Shown in pieces: positions 7,529 to 17,274 of a stretch of 64,000 nt of DNA. Origin of the DNA: Flavobacterium sp. (GTDB taxonomy: Bacteria; Bacteroidota; Bacteroidia; Flavobacteriales; Flavobacteriaceae); NCBI GenBank assembly GCA_017983975.1, contig JAGOAL010000005.1:1-64000 (forward strand). The letters run 5' to 3'. A program made the translations under genes and the position numbers. Numbering within the stretch: position 1 is the stretch's first letter; the number at the start of each line of letters is the position of its first letter. Under the pieces are notes generated by a model. It searched no databases. It was not told where the DNA came from and worked only from the letters and a program-made list of their open reading frames with translations.

Positions 7529-9868
7529 ATGAAAAAATACTGCGGTTTCTTCCTCTTACTTTTTACCATTTTTGGTCAGGCGCAACAGCTTCGTTTAGAA
7601 GACATCATGAAAGGCGATGAATTCATCGGGCACCAACCTTCAAATCACCGTTGGTCTATTGATGGGCAAACCGTTTTATTTGATTGGAATCCAAATAACG
7701 AAATAGGGAATAGTACTTATTTCTGGAATACTTCGTTAAAAACACCACAAAAAGTAACCACCTCAAATCCTGTTTATGATGTTGATTTCATGCCCACGCA
7801 AAAAGACTATGATGTGGTGTATTATACCAATCAAGGGGTTTTGTATGCGTATACCCAATCCACAAAAAAGGCTAAGAAAATCATCCAATCTGCTGACCGA
7901 ATTAGTGCCGTGCAAAGAAGTACCCATCCGGATATTCTATTTTTTCAGCAAAACAGAAATCTATACCAATTCAATACCAAAGATTTTTCGTTGGTGATGT
8001 TGACCAATTTTAAATCGGGAAAAGAAAATAAAGCAAAAGCAGACGATTCGTTTTTGAAAGACCAACAAAAGGAATTGTTTCAATTTGTGCGCGATGAAGT
8101 AAAAGCAGACGAATGGTATGCAGCACAATCCAAATCCAAAAAAGAGAAGTTTCCGAAAGAAATTTTCTATGATAAATCAGTAGTAGAACAAGTAAAAGCA
8201 TCACCCGATGGAAAATTTGTAACGTTTCGACTTTCTGATTATCCTACTGAAACACCAACTAATGTTGAAAATTTTATTACCGATGATGGGTTTACCCAAA
8301 GTGATAAAGCACGTGCAAAAGTATCAACGGATAATTTCAGCAAACACAAATTCGGAATTTTCAATGTAGCAAAAGACACTACGTATTACGTTTCGTTTGC
8401 CAATTTATCAGGCATTAAAGACGCACCAAAATACTACCAAGACTACGAAAATCTAAAAGACAAATCGGATTATGAAACCGCAATTGTCATGATGAGTCCG
8501 GTGTACAGCCAAGACGGGAAAAATGCGGTTTTAGAAATCAGAAGTCAAGACAACAAACACCGCTGGATCGTGCAATTGGATGTAGCTTCAGGAACCATTA
8601 CCGAGTTAGAGCATCAACACGACGACGCTTGGATTGGCGGTCCAGGAATTCCGGGCTATAGTTTTAGTGGCGGAACATTGGGTTTCATTGATAATTCGAC
8701 GTTTTATTTTCAATCGGAAGCAACAGGGTTTTCGCATTTATACACGTATAATTTGAAAACCAAGCAAAAAGAAGCGCTAACAAAAGGCAATTGGGAAGTT
8801 CGTGAAGTAACATTGTCCAACGATAAAAAATCATTTTACATCACCACTACCACCACGCATCCCGGCAACAGAAGTTTTTATAAATTGGACATCGCTTCCA
8901 AAAAAATGATGGGAATTGTAACGAACGATGGCAATTACGAAGTAGAAGTATCTCCCGATGAAAAAACGCTTTTGGTACGCTATTCTTATAAAAATAAACC
9001 ATGGGAATTGTATGTGGGAGCGAATAAACCAAATGCCGAATTGAAACAAATTACGTTTTCGACAACTGCTGAATTCAAAAAATACAATTGGAAAACACCA
9101 GAAGTCATTTCGTTTAAAGCCGAAGACGGAACGACAGTTTATGCCCGTTTGTACCAACCAAAAGTAGAAAACAAGAACAAAGCCGCCGTTATTTTTGTAC
9201 ACGGCGCGGGATATTTGCAAAACGCACACAATTATTGGAGCACCTACCACCGAGAATATATGTTTCATAATTTGTTAACCGATTTGGGTTACACCGTTTT
9301 AGATATCGATTACAGAGCGAGTGATGGTTATGGTCGCGATTTTAGAACCGGAATTTACCGTCACATGGGCGGAAAAGATTTGTCGGATCAATTGGATGGA
9401 AAGAATTATTTGGTCCAAAATTTAGGCATTGACACCAATCGCGTGGGAATATACGGCGGTTCGTATGGCGGATTCATCACCTTGATGGCATTGTTGACCA
9501 AACCAGGCGAATTCAAAGCAGGAGCCGCCTTGCGTTCGGTAACCGATTGGGCGCATTACAATCATGGGTATACGTCAAATATTTTGAATTTCCCAGAAAC
9601 CGATCCTGAAGCCTATAAAAAAAGTTCACCCATTTATTTTGCGGATAATTTACAAGACAAGTTAGTAATGCTTCACGGAATGGTAGACGATAACGTGCAA
9701 TTTCAGGACATTGTAAGATTAACGCAACGCTTCATTGAACTGGGTAAAAAAGATTGGGATTTAGCCGTTTTTCCTGTGGAAGCACACGGATTTAAAAGAA
9801 CTTATTCTTGGGTAGACGAATACCGAAGAATTTTAGACTTATTCAACCAAAATTTACTTCAAAAATAA
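7529..9868 (+). CDS. S9 family (prolyl oligopeptidase/DPP IV-like) peptidase
   Basis: A 779-residue exported serine peptidase. A signal peptide (MKKYCGFFLLLFTIFGQAQ) precedes a beta-propeller region to about residue 500 and a C-terminal alpha/beta hydrolase domain. Catalytic residues are visible: Ser645 in GGSYGGF, Asp720 in HGMVDDNV and His753 in EAHGFKR. The family trims dipeptides or short peptides, often after Pro or Ala, in the periplasm. The nucleophile motif is GGSYGG rather than the GWSYGG of classical DPP IV, so the exact specificity is open. A TATATTTG promoter element lies 21 bases upstream. The acetyltransferase gene follows after one base. Confidence 0.93.
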   Translation: MKKYCGFFLLLFTIFGQAQQLRLEDIMKGDEFIGHQPSNHRWSIDGQTVLFDWNPNNEIGNSTYFWNTSLKTPQKVTTSNPVYDVDFMPTQKDYDVVYYTNQGVLYAYTQSTKKAKKIIQSADRISAVQRSTHPDILFFQQNRNLYQFNTKDFSLVMLTNFKSGKENKAKADDSFLKDQQKELFQFVRDEVKADEWYAAQSKSKKEKFPKEIFYDKSVVEQVKASPDGKFVTFRLSDYPTETPTNVENFITDDGFTQSDKARAKVSTDNFSKHKFGIFNVAKDTTYYVSFANLSGIKDAPKYYQDYENLKDKSDYETAIVMMSPVYSQDGKNAVLEIRSQDNKHRWIVQLDVASGTITELEHQHDDAWIGGPGIPGYSFSGGTLGFIDNSTFYFQSEATGFSHLYTYNLKTKQKEALTKGNWEVREVTLSNDKKSFYITTTTTHPGNRSFYKLDIASKKMMGIVTNDGNYEVEVSPDEKTLLVRYSYKNKPWELYVGANKPNAELKQITFSTTAEFKKYNWKTPEVISFKAEDGTTVYARLYQPKVENKNKAAVIFVHGAGYLQNAHNYWSTYHREYMFHNLLTDLGYTVLDIDYRASDGYGRDFRTGIYRHMGGKDLSDQLDGKNYLVQNLGIDTNRVGIYGGSYGGFITLMALLTKPGEFKAGAALRSVTDWAHYNHGYTSNILNFPETDPEAYKKSSPIYFADNLQDKLVMLHGMVDDNVQFQDIVRLTQRFIELGKKDWDLAVFPVEAHGFKRTYSWVDEYRRILDLFNQNLLQK

Positions 9869-9869
9869 G

Positions 9870-10295
9870 ATGCAACAGTTAATTGAATTGACTACAATTG
9901 ATGAAATGATGGAGCAATTTTCCCTCATTCAACAACTCTACCCTGATTATTCAACCGAAAAGTATCATAATTTATTGAGCGCCATGCTTCCGAATAATTA
10001 TAAACAGTTAATTGTTGTAGAAAACGGAATTACGATAGCTTTGGCAGGATTTTGGATAGGTACTAAGTTATGGAGTGGAAAATATTTAGAATTAGATAAT
10101 GTGGTGGTGCATGAAGATTTTCGTTCGAAAGGAATTGGAAGCATCATGACCAATTATTTGAATCAGAAAGCCATTGATGAAGACTGCAACATGATTGTTT
10201 TAGATGCTTTTTCTACAAATTTTGGCGCACACAAGTTTTATATGAATCATGGTTTTGTGCCGAAAGGATTTCATTTCATCAAATTTTTAAATTAA
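9870..10295 (+). CDS. GNAT family N-acetyltransferase
   Basis: A 141-residue single-domain acetyltransferase. Motif A, which binds acetyl-CoA, is VVVHEDFRSKGIGSIMTNYL (about residues 89-108), and the C-terminal FYMNHGFVPKGFHF is the usual beta6-7 end. The acceptor substrate cannot be deduced. It starts one base after the peptidase stop, so the two are probably one transcription unit. Confidence 0.88.
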   Translation: MQQLIELTTIDEMMEQFSLIQQLYPDYSTEKYHNLLSAMLPNNYKQLIVVENGITIALAGFWIGTKLWSGKYLELDNVVVHEDFRSKGIGSIMTNYLNQKAIDEDCNMIVLDAFSTNFGAHKFYMNHGFVPKGFHFIKFLN

Positions 10296-10301
10296 AAAAA
10301 C

Positions 10302-10751
10302 ATGAAGCAATTACTATTACTACTATTTTCGATAACGATAGCAAGCTGTTCAAGTCAAAAAAAAGCTATTCAAGAAACCCTACAAGCTTCCTATGAAACT
10401 TGGGTTGCAGGAGTGCGAGGTGGCGGAAGCGGAATCAACTTTTATGTGGATTTAAAAACACCTTTGAGTAAAGAAGTCGAATTAAAAAAAGTAATTTTCA
10501 GAGGATATGAGGTTCCTTTTGAGAAAATGGATGACCTGCATTTTATCGCAAGAATAAAAACCGAAGGCAATCAGCAAAAACAGGATGGCGATGTTTCCCA
10601 AATTTACACCAGCCCTAAAAATGCGTTAACATTAGGTGAAAACGAGGCTATTTTACTATTTTCAGAAAAGGCCAAAGAGTTTAATGTTAAAATTAAACAG
10701 GTTACCGAAAAACCAATGCTCGAATATCCTTCGGCAAAACCAAAGTTTTAA
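10302..10751 (+). CDS. hypothetical lipoprotein
   Basis: A 149-residue protein with a lipoprotein signal (LLLLLFSITIASC, lipid on Cys16). The mature part is beta-rich with an AGVRGGGSGINFYVDL segment. No family is recognised. It is 6 bases after the acetyltransferase and probably in the same operon. The likely location is the periplasmic side of a membrane. Confidence 0.82.
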   Translation: MKQLLLLLFSITIASCSSQKKAIQETLQASYETWVAGVRGGGSGINFYVDLKTPLSKEVELKKVIFRGYEVPFEKMDDLHFIARIKTEGNQQKQDGDVSQIYTSPKNALTLGENEAILLFSEKAKEFNVKIKQVTEKPMLEYPSAKPKF

Positions 10752-10778
10752 TTACATTTGTTTATCTAAAAATTAGGA

Positions 10779-12239
10779 ATGAGTCTTTATAAAAGTCTTT
10801 TTAAACAAACAGCAATTTATGGCTTAGCAACAGTTTTGCCCAGAATTATAAGTTTTATACTGAATCCAATTCTCGTTTATTATCTAACCGATAATAGCGA
10901 AATGGGAGAAGTATCTGTAATTTTTTCCTATTTGGTTTTTTTCAATGTTGTGATGTCTTATGGAATGGAAACGTCTTTCTTTCGTTTCTATAATTCAGAA
11001 TCCGATAAAAGCAAAGTCATTTCAACGGCGACCATTTCTTTGTTTTGGTCCACGATTATATTTTTTGCAGTATTGTTGCTTTTCAGAAAAAACTTGGCAC
11101 TTTGGTCAAAAATCAATGTAGAATACATCGTTTTCACCATTTGGATTTTGGCGCTTGATGCGTTAGCGATTATTCCGTTTTCTAAAATTAGAGCCGAAAG
11201 CCGTCCTATAAAATATGCCGTAATTAAGATTTCAAACGTATTGATCTATTTGTTATTGAATATTTTTTTCTTGGCATTTTTACCCAAATTAGCTGCCAAT
11301 TCAAATAATGTATTGCTGCAAACCATCTATTACACTGATTTTCAAGTTGGTTATGTATTTATTTCAGGATTAATAGCCAGTTTGGTCACATTACTATTCG
11401 TTTTACCCGATTATTTCAAAATAAAATGGCAATTTGATGTGGCGCTTTGGAAAAAAATGATGCACTATGGTTTGCCTATTTTAGTTGCAGGAATTGCCTT
11501 TGCCATTAACGAGCATTTCGACAAAATTCTTTTGGATTGGATGCATGTTGATATGGCAGATATTGGAGCCTATTCTGCATGTTATAAAATTGGGATGTTT
11601 ATGGTGTTGTTCAGAACGGCCTATACCTTAGGAATCGAACCCTTTTTCTTTAGTCATGCCAGTAATGAAAACGCGCCACAAACGTATGCTACGATAACAA
11701 AATATTTTGTCATTTTTGGATCCTTCATTTGCTTAGGAGTCATCGTTTTTGCCGATGTATTAAAATTATTTTTAGTGCCCAAAGAAAGCTATTGGACTGC
11801 AATGGAAATCGTGCCTTTAATTGTATTGGCTAATTTCTTCTTAGGCATTTACACCAATTTATCCGTATGGTACAAACTGATCGATAAAACAAAGATTGGA
11901 GCCTATATTTCAATCGTAGGCGCAATAGTTACCTTAGCGTTAAACGTACTTTTAATTCCAATAATCAGTTACATGGGATCGGCAATTGCCACTATTTTGG
12001 CTTACGGAACCATGATGTTTATTTCATATTATATGGGACAAAAGAAATATCCAATTCCCTATGATAAAAAAGCGATTTTCACGTATTTAGGATTAGCCAT
12101 TGTGCTTTCTGGAATTTCATTTTATGTGCCTATTTTACGCGAAACGTATCTATTCGGTATTGCCTCAATATTCTTTTTTGCGTACTTTGTCTACCGAAAC
12201 GAAAAAGAAACTATTTTAAAGATCATCAGAAGAAAATAA
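10779..12239 (+). CDS. polysaccharide flippase (MOP/Wzx-like)
   Basis: A 486-residue integral membrane protein with about 14 helices from residue 12 to the C-terminus and the N-terminal pattern [20 protein letters not shown], typical of oligosaccharide flippases of the MATE/MOP superfamily. These move lipid-linked sugars across the inner membrane for polysaccharide assembly. Helix starts such as [20 protein letters not shown] fit the family. dut follows after one base and a sugar nucleotidyltransferase after that, consistent with envelope glycan work. The sugar is unknown. Confidence 0.88.
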   Translation: MSLYKSLFKQTAIYGLATVLPRIISFILNPILVYYLTDNSEMGEVSVIFSYLVFFNVVMSYGMETSFFRFYNSESDKSKVISTATISLFWSTIIFFAVLLLFRKNLALWSKINVEYIVFTIWILALDALAIIPFSKIRAESRPIKYAVIKISNVLIYLLLNIFFLAFLPKLAANSNNVLLQTIYYTDFQVGYVFISGLIASLVTLLFVLPDYFKIKWQFDVALWKKMMHYGLPILVAGIAFAINEHFDKILLDWMHVDMADIGAYSACYKIGMFMVLFRTAYTLGIEPFFFSHASNENAPQTYATITKYFVIFGSFICLGVIVFADVLKLFLVPKESYWTAMEIVPLIVLANFFLGIYTNLSVWYKLIDKTKIGAYISIVGAIVTLALNVLLIPIISYMGSAIATILAYGTMMFISYYMGQKKYPIPYDKKAIFTYLGLAIVLSGISFYVPILRETYLFGIASIFFFAYFVYRNEKETILKIIRRK

Positions 12240-12240
12240 T

Positions 12241-12675
12241 ATGCAAATTAAAATCATCAACAAATCGAGTCACGAGTTGCCCAATTATGAAACCATTGCT
12301 TCGGCAGGAATGGATTTACGTGCGAATATTTCAGAACCCATAACTTTAAAATCATTAGAAAGAACCATAGTTAAAACCGGACTTTTTATTGAATTGCCTA
12401 TTGGTTTTGAAGCGCAAGTGCGACCAAGAAGTGGTTTAGCCGCCAAAAAAGGAATCACCGTTTTAAATTCGCCAGGGACAGTTGATGCGGATTATCGAGG
12501 AGAAATTGGTGTGATTTTAGTAAATTTATCCCATGAAGATTTCGTAATTGAAAACGGAGAACGCATCGCTCAATTAATCATCGCCAAACACGAACGCGCC
12601 GAATGGCTTGAAGTAACCGAATTATCTGAAACCTCAAGAGGCGAAGGCGGTTTTGGTAGTACGGGGGTGAAGTAA
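12241..12675 (+). CDS. dut: dUTP diphosphatase
   Basis: A 144-residue trimeric dUTPase that hydrolyses dUTP to dUMP and PPi, keeping uracil out of DNA and feeding dTMP synthesis. All five motifs are present: [37 protein letters not shown] and the C-terminal [10 protein letters not shown]. It starts one base after the flippase stop. A 25-bp inverted repeat follows 3 bases after its stop. Confidence 0.97.
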   Translation: MQIKIINKSSHELPNYETIASAGMDLRANISEPITLKSLERTIVKTGLFIELPIGFEAQVRPRSGLAAKKGITVLNSPGTVDADYRGEIGVILVNLSHEDFVIENGERIAQLIIAKHERAEWLEVTELSETSRGEGGFGSTGVK

Positions 12676-12677
12676 AG

Positions 12678-12798
12678 AGCCCCCTAACCCCCGAAGGGGG
12701 AACTGACAAAATGGTGTAATAGTTTAAAATAAATTGAATTAATTAATAAAATCCTATTGACCCCTAATAGGAATTCCCCCTTCGGGGGTTAGGGGGCT
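12678..12798. repeat. 25-bp perfect inverted repeat pair, gene-less element
   Basis: Arms 12678-12702 and 12774-12798 are exact reverse complements with a GC-rich core (CCCCCTAACCCCC...GGGGG). Each arm can also fold on itself (CCCCC-GAA-GGGGG). The 71-base centre is AT-rich and holds a further 7-bp hairpin (12752-12758 with 12766-12772). The 121-base unit fits between dut and the next gene with 2-3 bases to spare on each side, like a small non-autonomous mobile element. Confidence 0.85.
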
Positions 12799-12801
12799 TA
12801 T

Positions 12802-13812
12802 ATGAAAATAATAGTACCAATGGCAGGACGTGGTTCTCGTCTTCGCCCACACACATTAACCATTCCAAAACCATTAATTCCAGTGGCAGGAAAACCAATC
12901 GTTCATCGATTAGTAGAAGATATTGCTGGCGTTTTAAATCAGAAAATTGATGAAGTAGCCTTTATTATTCATGAAAGTTTTGGGGCAAAAGTCGAAGCCG
13001 ATTTAATTGCAATTGCTAAAAAATTAGGGGCAAAAGGAACTATCTATTATCAAAATGAAGCCTTAGGAACAGGTCATGCCATTATGTGTGCCAAAGATTC
13101 TTTAGACGGTCCAGCGGTTATTGCCTATGCTGATACGTTAATCCGTGCCGATTTTGATTTGGATACTTCGGCCGATAGTGTTATTTGGGTAAAACAAGTA
13201 GATCAACCCGAAGCTTTTGGTGTGGTAAACCTAAATACTGCTGGTGAAATCATCGAATTGGTAGAAAAACCAAAAGAATTTGTGTCGGATTTGGCAGTTA
13301 TTGGAATTTACTATTTCAAAGATGTTGCCGTGTTGAAAAACGAATTACAATCGGTGTTAGACAATAACATAATTCACGGTGGCGAATACCAAATTAATGA
13401 CGGTATTAAACAAATGATGGCAAAAGGCATGAAATTTGTTCCCGGAAAAGTAGACGAATGGATGGATTGCGGGAATAAAGACGTTACGGTGGAAACCAAT
13501 ACGAGAATGCTTGGGTTTTTACATAACGATGGCGAACATTTGATTGATTATGGTGTTAAACAAGAAAATTCGACCATTATTCCGCCTTGTTACATTGGAG
13601 AAGATGTGGTCTTAATTAACGCTACGGTGGGTCCAAATGTTTCCTTAGGCAAAGGTTGTCATGTTATTGATTCTACTATAAAAAATAGTTTGGTGCAAAC
13701 GCATTCACATATTAAAAATGCCAAATTAGACAACGCAATGATTGGAAATCACGCGAGTTTTGATGGTAATTTTACAAGTATTAGTATCGGAGATTATTCG
13801 GTGTTAGAATAG
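12802..13812 (+). CDS. sugar-phosphate nucleotidyltransferase
   Basis: A 336-residue enzyme of the RmlA/GlmU-like class. The N-terminal nucleotidyltransferase domain opens with IIVPMAGRGSRLRPHTLTIP then KPL (the G-x-G-x-R signature and the following Lys). The C-terminal part (from about residue 255) has hexapeptide-type repeats (IGEDVVLINATVGPNVSLGK). The family makes NDP-sugars such as dTDP- or UDP-glucose; which one is not decidable here. It starts 3 bases after the inverted-repeat element and directly abuts the next gene, so it is co-transcribed downstream. Confidence 0.9.
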   Translation: MKIIVPMAGRGSRLRPHTLTIPKPLIPVAGKPIVHRLVEDIAGVLNQKIDEVAFIIHESFGAKVEADLIAIAKKLGAKGTIYYQNEALGTGHAIMCAKDSLDGPAVIAYADTLIRADFDLDTSADSVIWVKQVDQPEAFGVVNLNTAGEIIELVEKPKEFVSDLAVIGIYYFKDVAVLKNELQSVLDNNIIHGGEYQINDGIKQMMAKGMKFVPGKVDEWMDCGNKDVTVETNTRMLGFLHNDGEHLIDYGVKQENSTIIPPCYIGEDVVLINATVGPNVSLGKGCHVIDSTIKNSLVQTHSHIKNAKLDNAMIGNHASFDGNFTSISIGDYSVLE

Positions 13813-15150
13813 ATGATAAATAAAAAACACATAGCTTTTATTATTTTCCTGCTTTTTAGTTTTGGAAATCAGTTGTTTGCACAACAAAATCCAGAAGACA
13901 TTGCGTTAGTAGAAAATAAAACAGAAGATTATTTTTTTGAAGCGCTCGCACAACGAGGTATTGAAAATTATGATAAAGCTATTGTGGCTATTCAAAAATG
14001 TTTAGAAAAAGAACCTAAAAACCCTGCTTTTTTATATGAGTTAGGTAAAAATCAATTGGATGCAAAAGATTATGTCGCTGCCGAAATAACTTTTAAAAGC
14101 GCCGTTGAAATCGACAACAAACAGCGCTGGTATTGGAACGGTTTGTATGATGTTTATTATCAAACAAAAAATTTTGATAAAGCAATTGGAGTGGTGCAAA
14201 AACTAATTGAATTTGACCCAAATATGCGAGAAGATTTGGTGTCTTTATATATGAATACCGATCAAAAAGAAAAAGCACTCCATTTATTAAAAGAAATGGA
14301 AGCAAGTTCTCATTTGACGAAGACCATGGAATTTTATAAATTAAAATTGGAAAGCTCTAAAGAATTTGCCTCACCCAAAAAGGAAACATTAGAAAAAGGC
14401 ATTAAAGAACATCCAAAATACGAACAAAATTATATCGATTTAATTTCGCTCTATTTAAGTTTTAACCAAGAGGAAAAAGCATTTGAAGTTGCTAAAGTAT
14501 TGGAAAAAGAAATTCCTAATTCAGATTGGGCACACGTGAGTTTAGTTAAGTTTTACCTGGCTAGTAATGACGGAATCAACGCATCAAAATCGATGTTTAA
14601 GGTGTTGATGAATAGTAAAATCGATTTAAAAATTAAACATCGCGTATTTAATGAATTCTTGATTTTTGCAGTTAAAAACCCCACTTTTTTTACCGATGTA
14701 GATGCTGCAATTCCTTATTTTGATAACGATCCTGAAATTGCAGTTGCTAAAGAAGTAGCTAAATTCTTTTGGAAAAAAAGCGATTTAGATAAGGCAATTT
14801 ATTATTTTGAAAAAGCCATCAAGAAAAGTCCAGATGATATTGAAAGCCTCAATTATTTTTTAGAAGTGCTGCAACAAAAACAAGATTATCAGCGTTTAGT
14901 TGTTAAAGCAACAGAATGCATTGAATTATTTCCTACCCAACCTAATTATTACTATTATGCAGGATTAGGTTATAACCAATTGAAAAATTATAAAAAAGCT
15001 AAAGAGAATTTAGAAAACGGCCTGGATTTTGTAATAGAAGATCTAAAGCTCGAAGCTGATTTTTATGAACAGTTAGTAATTAGTTGCGAATTTTTAAATG
15101 AACTCAAAGCTAAGCAATTGTATGCTTCTAAATTAAAACAAATCAAGTAA
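13813..15150 (+). CDS. exported TPR protein
   Basis: A 445-residue protein with a signal peptide (to about residue 24, QLFAQ) and a series of tetratricopeptide repeats over nearly its whole length (for example FFEALAQRGIENYDKAIVAI, NPAFLYELGKNQLDAKDYVA, NYYYYAGLGYNQLKNYKKAK). TPR arrays mediate protein contacts. It begins immediately after the nucleotidyltransferase stop and overlaps the DUF4292 gene by one base (TAATG), so a role in assembling an envelope complex with its neighbours is plausible. Confidence 0.88.
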   Translation: MINKKHIAFIIFLLFSFGNQLFAQQNPEDIALVENKTEDYFFEALAQRGIENYDKAIVAIQKCLEKEPKNPAFLYELGKNQLDAKDYVAAEITFKSAVEIDNKQRWYWNGLYDVYYQTKNFDKAIGVVQKLIEFDPNMREDLVSLYMNTDQKEKALHLLKEMEASSHLTKTMEFYKLKLESSKEFASPKKETLEKGIKEHPKYEQNYIDLISLYLSFNQEEKAFEVAKVLEKEIPNSDWAHVSLVKFYLASNDGINASKSMFKVLMNSKIDLKIKHRVFNEFLIFAVKNPTFFTDVDAAIPYFDNDPEIAVAKEVAKFFWKKSDLDKAIYYFEKAIKKSPDDIESLNYFLEVLQQKQDYQRLVVKATECIELFPTQPNYYYYAGLGYNQLKNYKKAKENLENGLDFVIEDLKLEADFYEQLVISCEFLNELKAKQLYASKLKQIK

Positions 15151-15914
15151 TGAAATATATTGTATCTGCCTTTTTTGTGTTATTATTTGTAGGATGTAAA
15201 TCAAAACAAATGGTTGCCACAGCTGCAGCAAGTGATGCCACAGAAGTATCCAAAATAATTAACGGCCATTATGCAAATGAAACCGATTTTAAAACACTGA
15301 ATATCAAAGCAAATGCAAAATATGAAGATGATAAGCAATCGCATTCATTAAATGCAGATATCCGAATTAAAAAAGATGAAATCATTTGGATTAACATCAA
15401 AATACTCGGATTTCCAATGGCAAAAGCTTTAATTACGCCTACTAAAGTGAGCTATTATGAAAAAATAAATAACACTTATTTTGAAGGCGATTTTACCATG
15501 CTAAGTAATTGGCTTGGCACCGATTTGGATTTTATAAAAGTGCAAAATTTGTTTTTGGGAAAAGCCATCGATGATTTAAGTAAAGGCAAATGGATTTCAG
15601 AAATTAACGAAAAACTATTCAAACTATCTAAAGCCTCAACGGCAGATATATCAAAAGATTTTTATTTTGAAGCGGCTAATTTTTTACTAAAAAAAGAAAC
15701 CATAACACAAGCGAGTCAAAATAGAGTTTTAGAAATTCAATATCCTTCTTACAAAGAAGTAGAACGCATGTTTTTGCCCAATGAAATTAACATCAAGGCT
15801 GCCCAAAAAGATAAAATTGCAATTGATATAGCTTATAAAAACACAACATTTAATGAAGATTTAAATTATTCCTATGCAATTCCTAGTGATTACAAGGCAA
15901 TTCAAATCGATTAA
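15150..15914 (+). CDS. DUF4292 family lipoprotein
   Basis: A 254-residue protein with a lipoprotein signal (FFVLLFVGC, lipid on Cys16). The mature sequence matches the Bacteroidota DUF4292 pattern: LNIKANAKYED, then IWINIKILGFPMAKALITPT and YYEKINNTYFEGDF. By shape it resembles LolA/LolB-type lipid or lipoprotein carriers, an inference from the beta-rich pattern. Translation is coupled to the TPR gene by a one-base overlap. The EnvC-like gene follows after 48 bases. Confidence 0.87.
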   Translation: MKYIVSAFFVLLFVGCKSKQMVATAAASDATEVSKIINGHYANETDFKTLNIKANAKYEDDKQSHSLNADIRIKKDEIIWINIKILGFPMAKALITPTKVSYYEKINNTYFEGDFTMLSNWLGTDLDFIKVQNLFLGKAIDDLSKGKWISEINEKLFKLSKASTADISKDFYFEAANFLLKKETITQASQNRVLEIQYPSYKEVERMFLPNEINIKAAQKDKIAIDIAYKNTTFNEDLNYSYAIPSDYKAIQID

Positions 15915-15962
15915 TTTTTTATTTTAGTAAAACAAAACTACCTTTGTAAAAAACCAAAGTGC

Positions 15963-17201
15963 ATGAACCAATTTTTAAAAACACTACTTTTCTTTTTTAT
16001 CACCTCTATGGCATTTGCTCAACCTTCTGAGCAACAAAAATTAGAGCAAAAAAAAGAGCAAATTTTGAACGAAATTGCAGAAAAAAAAGCGCGATTAGAG
16101 TCGGAAAAGAAAAAGGAAAAATCGGTTTTAAAGCAAATTGATCAACAGAAAGGACTGATCGCTTTGCGCCAAAAATTATTGAGCACTACCGCAAAACAAA
16201 CTCGAATACTATCGGATAATATCTATTTGACCCAACTCGAAATGAATAAATTAAATAGAGAGTTAACGGTGTTGAAAGAAGATTATGAAAAAATGATTGT
16301 AAAATCCTATAAAAGTAGAAATGAACAAAGTAGGGTCATGTTTGTGCTTTCTTCCCAAGATTTTTTACAAGCCTATAAACGCATTCAGTACATGAAGCAA
16401 TATGCCGATTTTAGAAAAATGCAAGGGGAAGAAATTAGAACCAAGCAACAAAAACTAGAATCTGCCGAACAAAAACTGCAAACCAATAAAAAAGAAAAAG
16501 AAAAGGTTTTAGTTGAAACGGAACAAGAGAAAAAAGAATTGGAAAAAGAAAAGCAAGAGCAAGAACGCCTTGTTAAATCGATCCAAAAAGATAAAAAACA
16601 AATTGCAGCTGAAATTGATAAAAAGCAAAAAGAAGCAAAGCAAATAGACCGTCAAATCAAGAAAATTATTGCCGATGAAATTGCCGCGGCAAATAAAAGA
16701 AATGCTGCTAAAATGGGTACCATAGCGCCTAAAGCAGGGACCAAAGAAGCAACAAAGTTTATGTTAACTCCTGAAGGAAAAATAGAGTCTAATAATTTTA
16801 AGGCGAATAAAGGAAGGTTGCCTTGGCCAGTGGAAAAGGGATCAATTCTTCAGAGATATGGAGTACATCCACATCATAAATATAAAAATCTTACAGTAAA
16901 CAGTAGTAGTATCGAAATTTCAACTGAAAGAGGTTCTTCTGCTAGAGCTATTTTTGCAGGAGAAGTTTTTCAAATACAAATAAATGAAAACAATAAAAAT
17001 TGGAAAGCTGTCTATGTAAGACATGGTGATTTTATTACTATATATATGAACTTGTCTTCAGTAAGTGTTGTTAAAGGCCAAAAAGTAAGTATTAAGCAAA
17101 AATTAGGGACTGTTAACACAGATAGTTCTGGAGAAACCACAATGAAATTTGCTGTTATGCAAAATCAAATTTCTTTAAATCCAGAGTTGTGGATAAATTA
17201 A
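15963..17201 (+). CDS. EnvC-like murein hydrolase activator (M23 fold, degenerate)
   Basis: A 412-residue exported protein: a signal peptide (to about residue 19, SMAFA), a long coiled coil (about residues 20-230, Lys/Glu/Gln-rich) and a C-terminal LytM/M23 domain from about residue 280 (GRLPWPVEKGSILQRYG). The zinc site looks lost: the usual HxH is replaced in VRHGDFITIYMNLSSV (Asn where His is expected) and in MKFAVM. This is as in EnvC, which activates amidases at the division site instead of cutting murein itself. It is the last gene before a terminator and likely works in cell separation. Confidence 0.88.
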   Translation: MNQFLKTLLFFFITSMAFAQPSEQQKLEQKKEQILNEIAEKKARLESEKKKEKSVLKQIDQQKGLIALRQKLLSTTAKQTRILSDNIYLTQLEMNKLNRELTVLKEDYEKMIVKSYKSRNEQSRVMFVLSSQDFLQAYKRIQYMKQYADFRKMQGEEIRTKQQKLESAEQKLQTNKKEKEKVLVETEQEKKELEKEKQEQERLVKSIQKDKKQIAAEIDKKQKEAKQIDRQIKKIIADEIAAANKRNAAKMGTIAPKAGTKEATKFMLTPEGKIESNNFKANKGRLPWPVEKGSILQRYGVHPHHKYKNLTVNSSSIEISTERGSSARAIFAGEVFQIQINENNKNWKAVYVRHGDFITIYMNLSSVSVVKGQKVSIKQKLGTVNTDSSGETTMKFAVMQNQISLNPELWIN

Positions 17202-17202
17202 A

Positions 17203-17233
17203 AAAAATGAGGTCTTAAGGCCTCATTTTTTTT
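17203..17233 (+). terminator. rho-independent terminator after the EnvC-like gene
   Basis: A 12-bp stem (17203-17214 with 17219-17230; core ATGAGGTC/GGCCTCAT with one G-T pair), TTAA loop and a T-run immediately after the EnvC-like stop codon. Confidence 0.9.
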
Positions 17234-17274
17234 GAATCATAATTTCTTGTACTTTTATACTTCAATTGTATATT

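Noticed and set aside
7411..7620. ORF of 69 codons before the S9 peptidase
   Set aside because: It begins in the REP-like hairpin, crosses the peptidase promoter and start, and has no coherent protein pattern.
8831..9268. 145-codon minus-strand ORF inside the S9 peptidase gene
   Set aside because: Antisense shadow of a well-supported gene; composition is Phe/Arg/Ser-rich noise.
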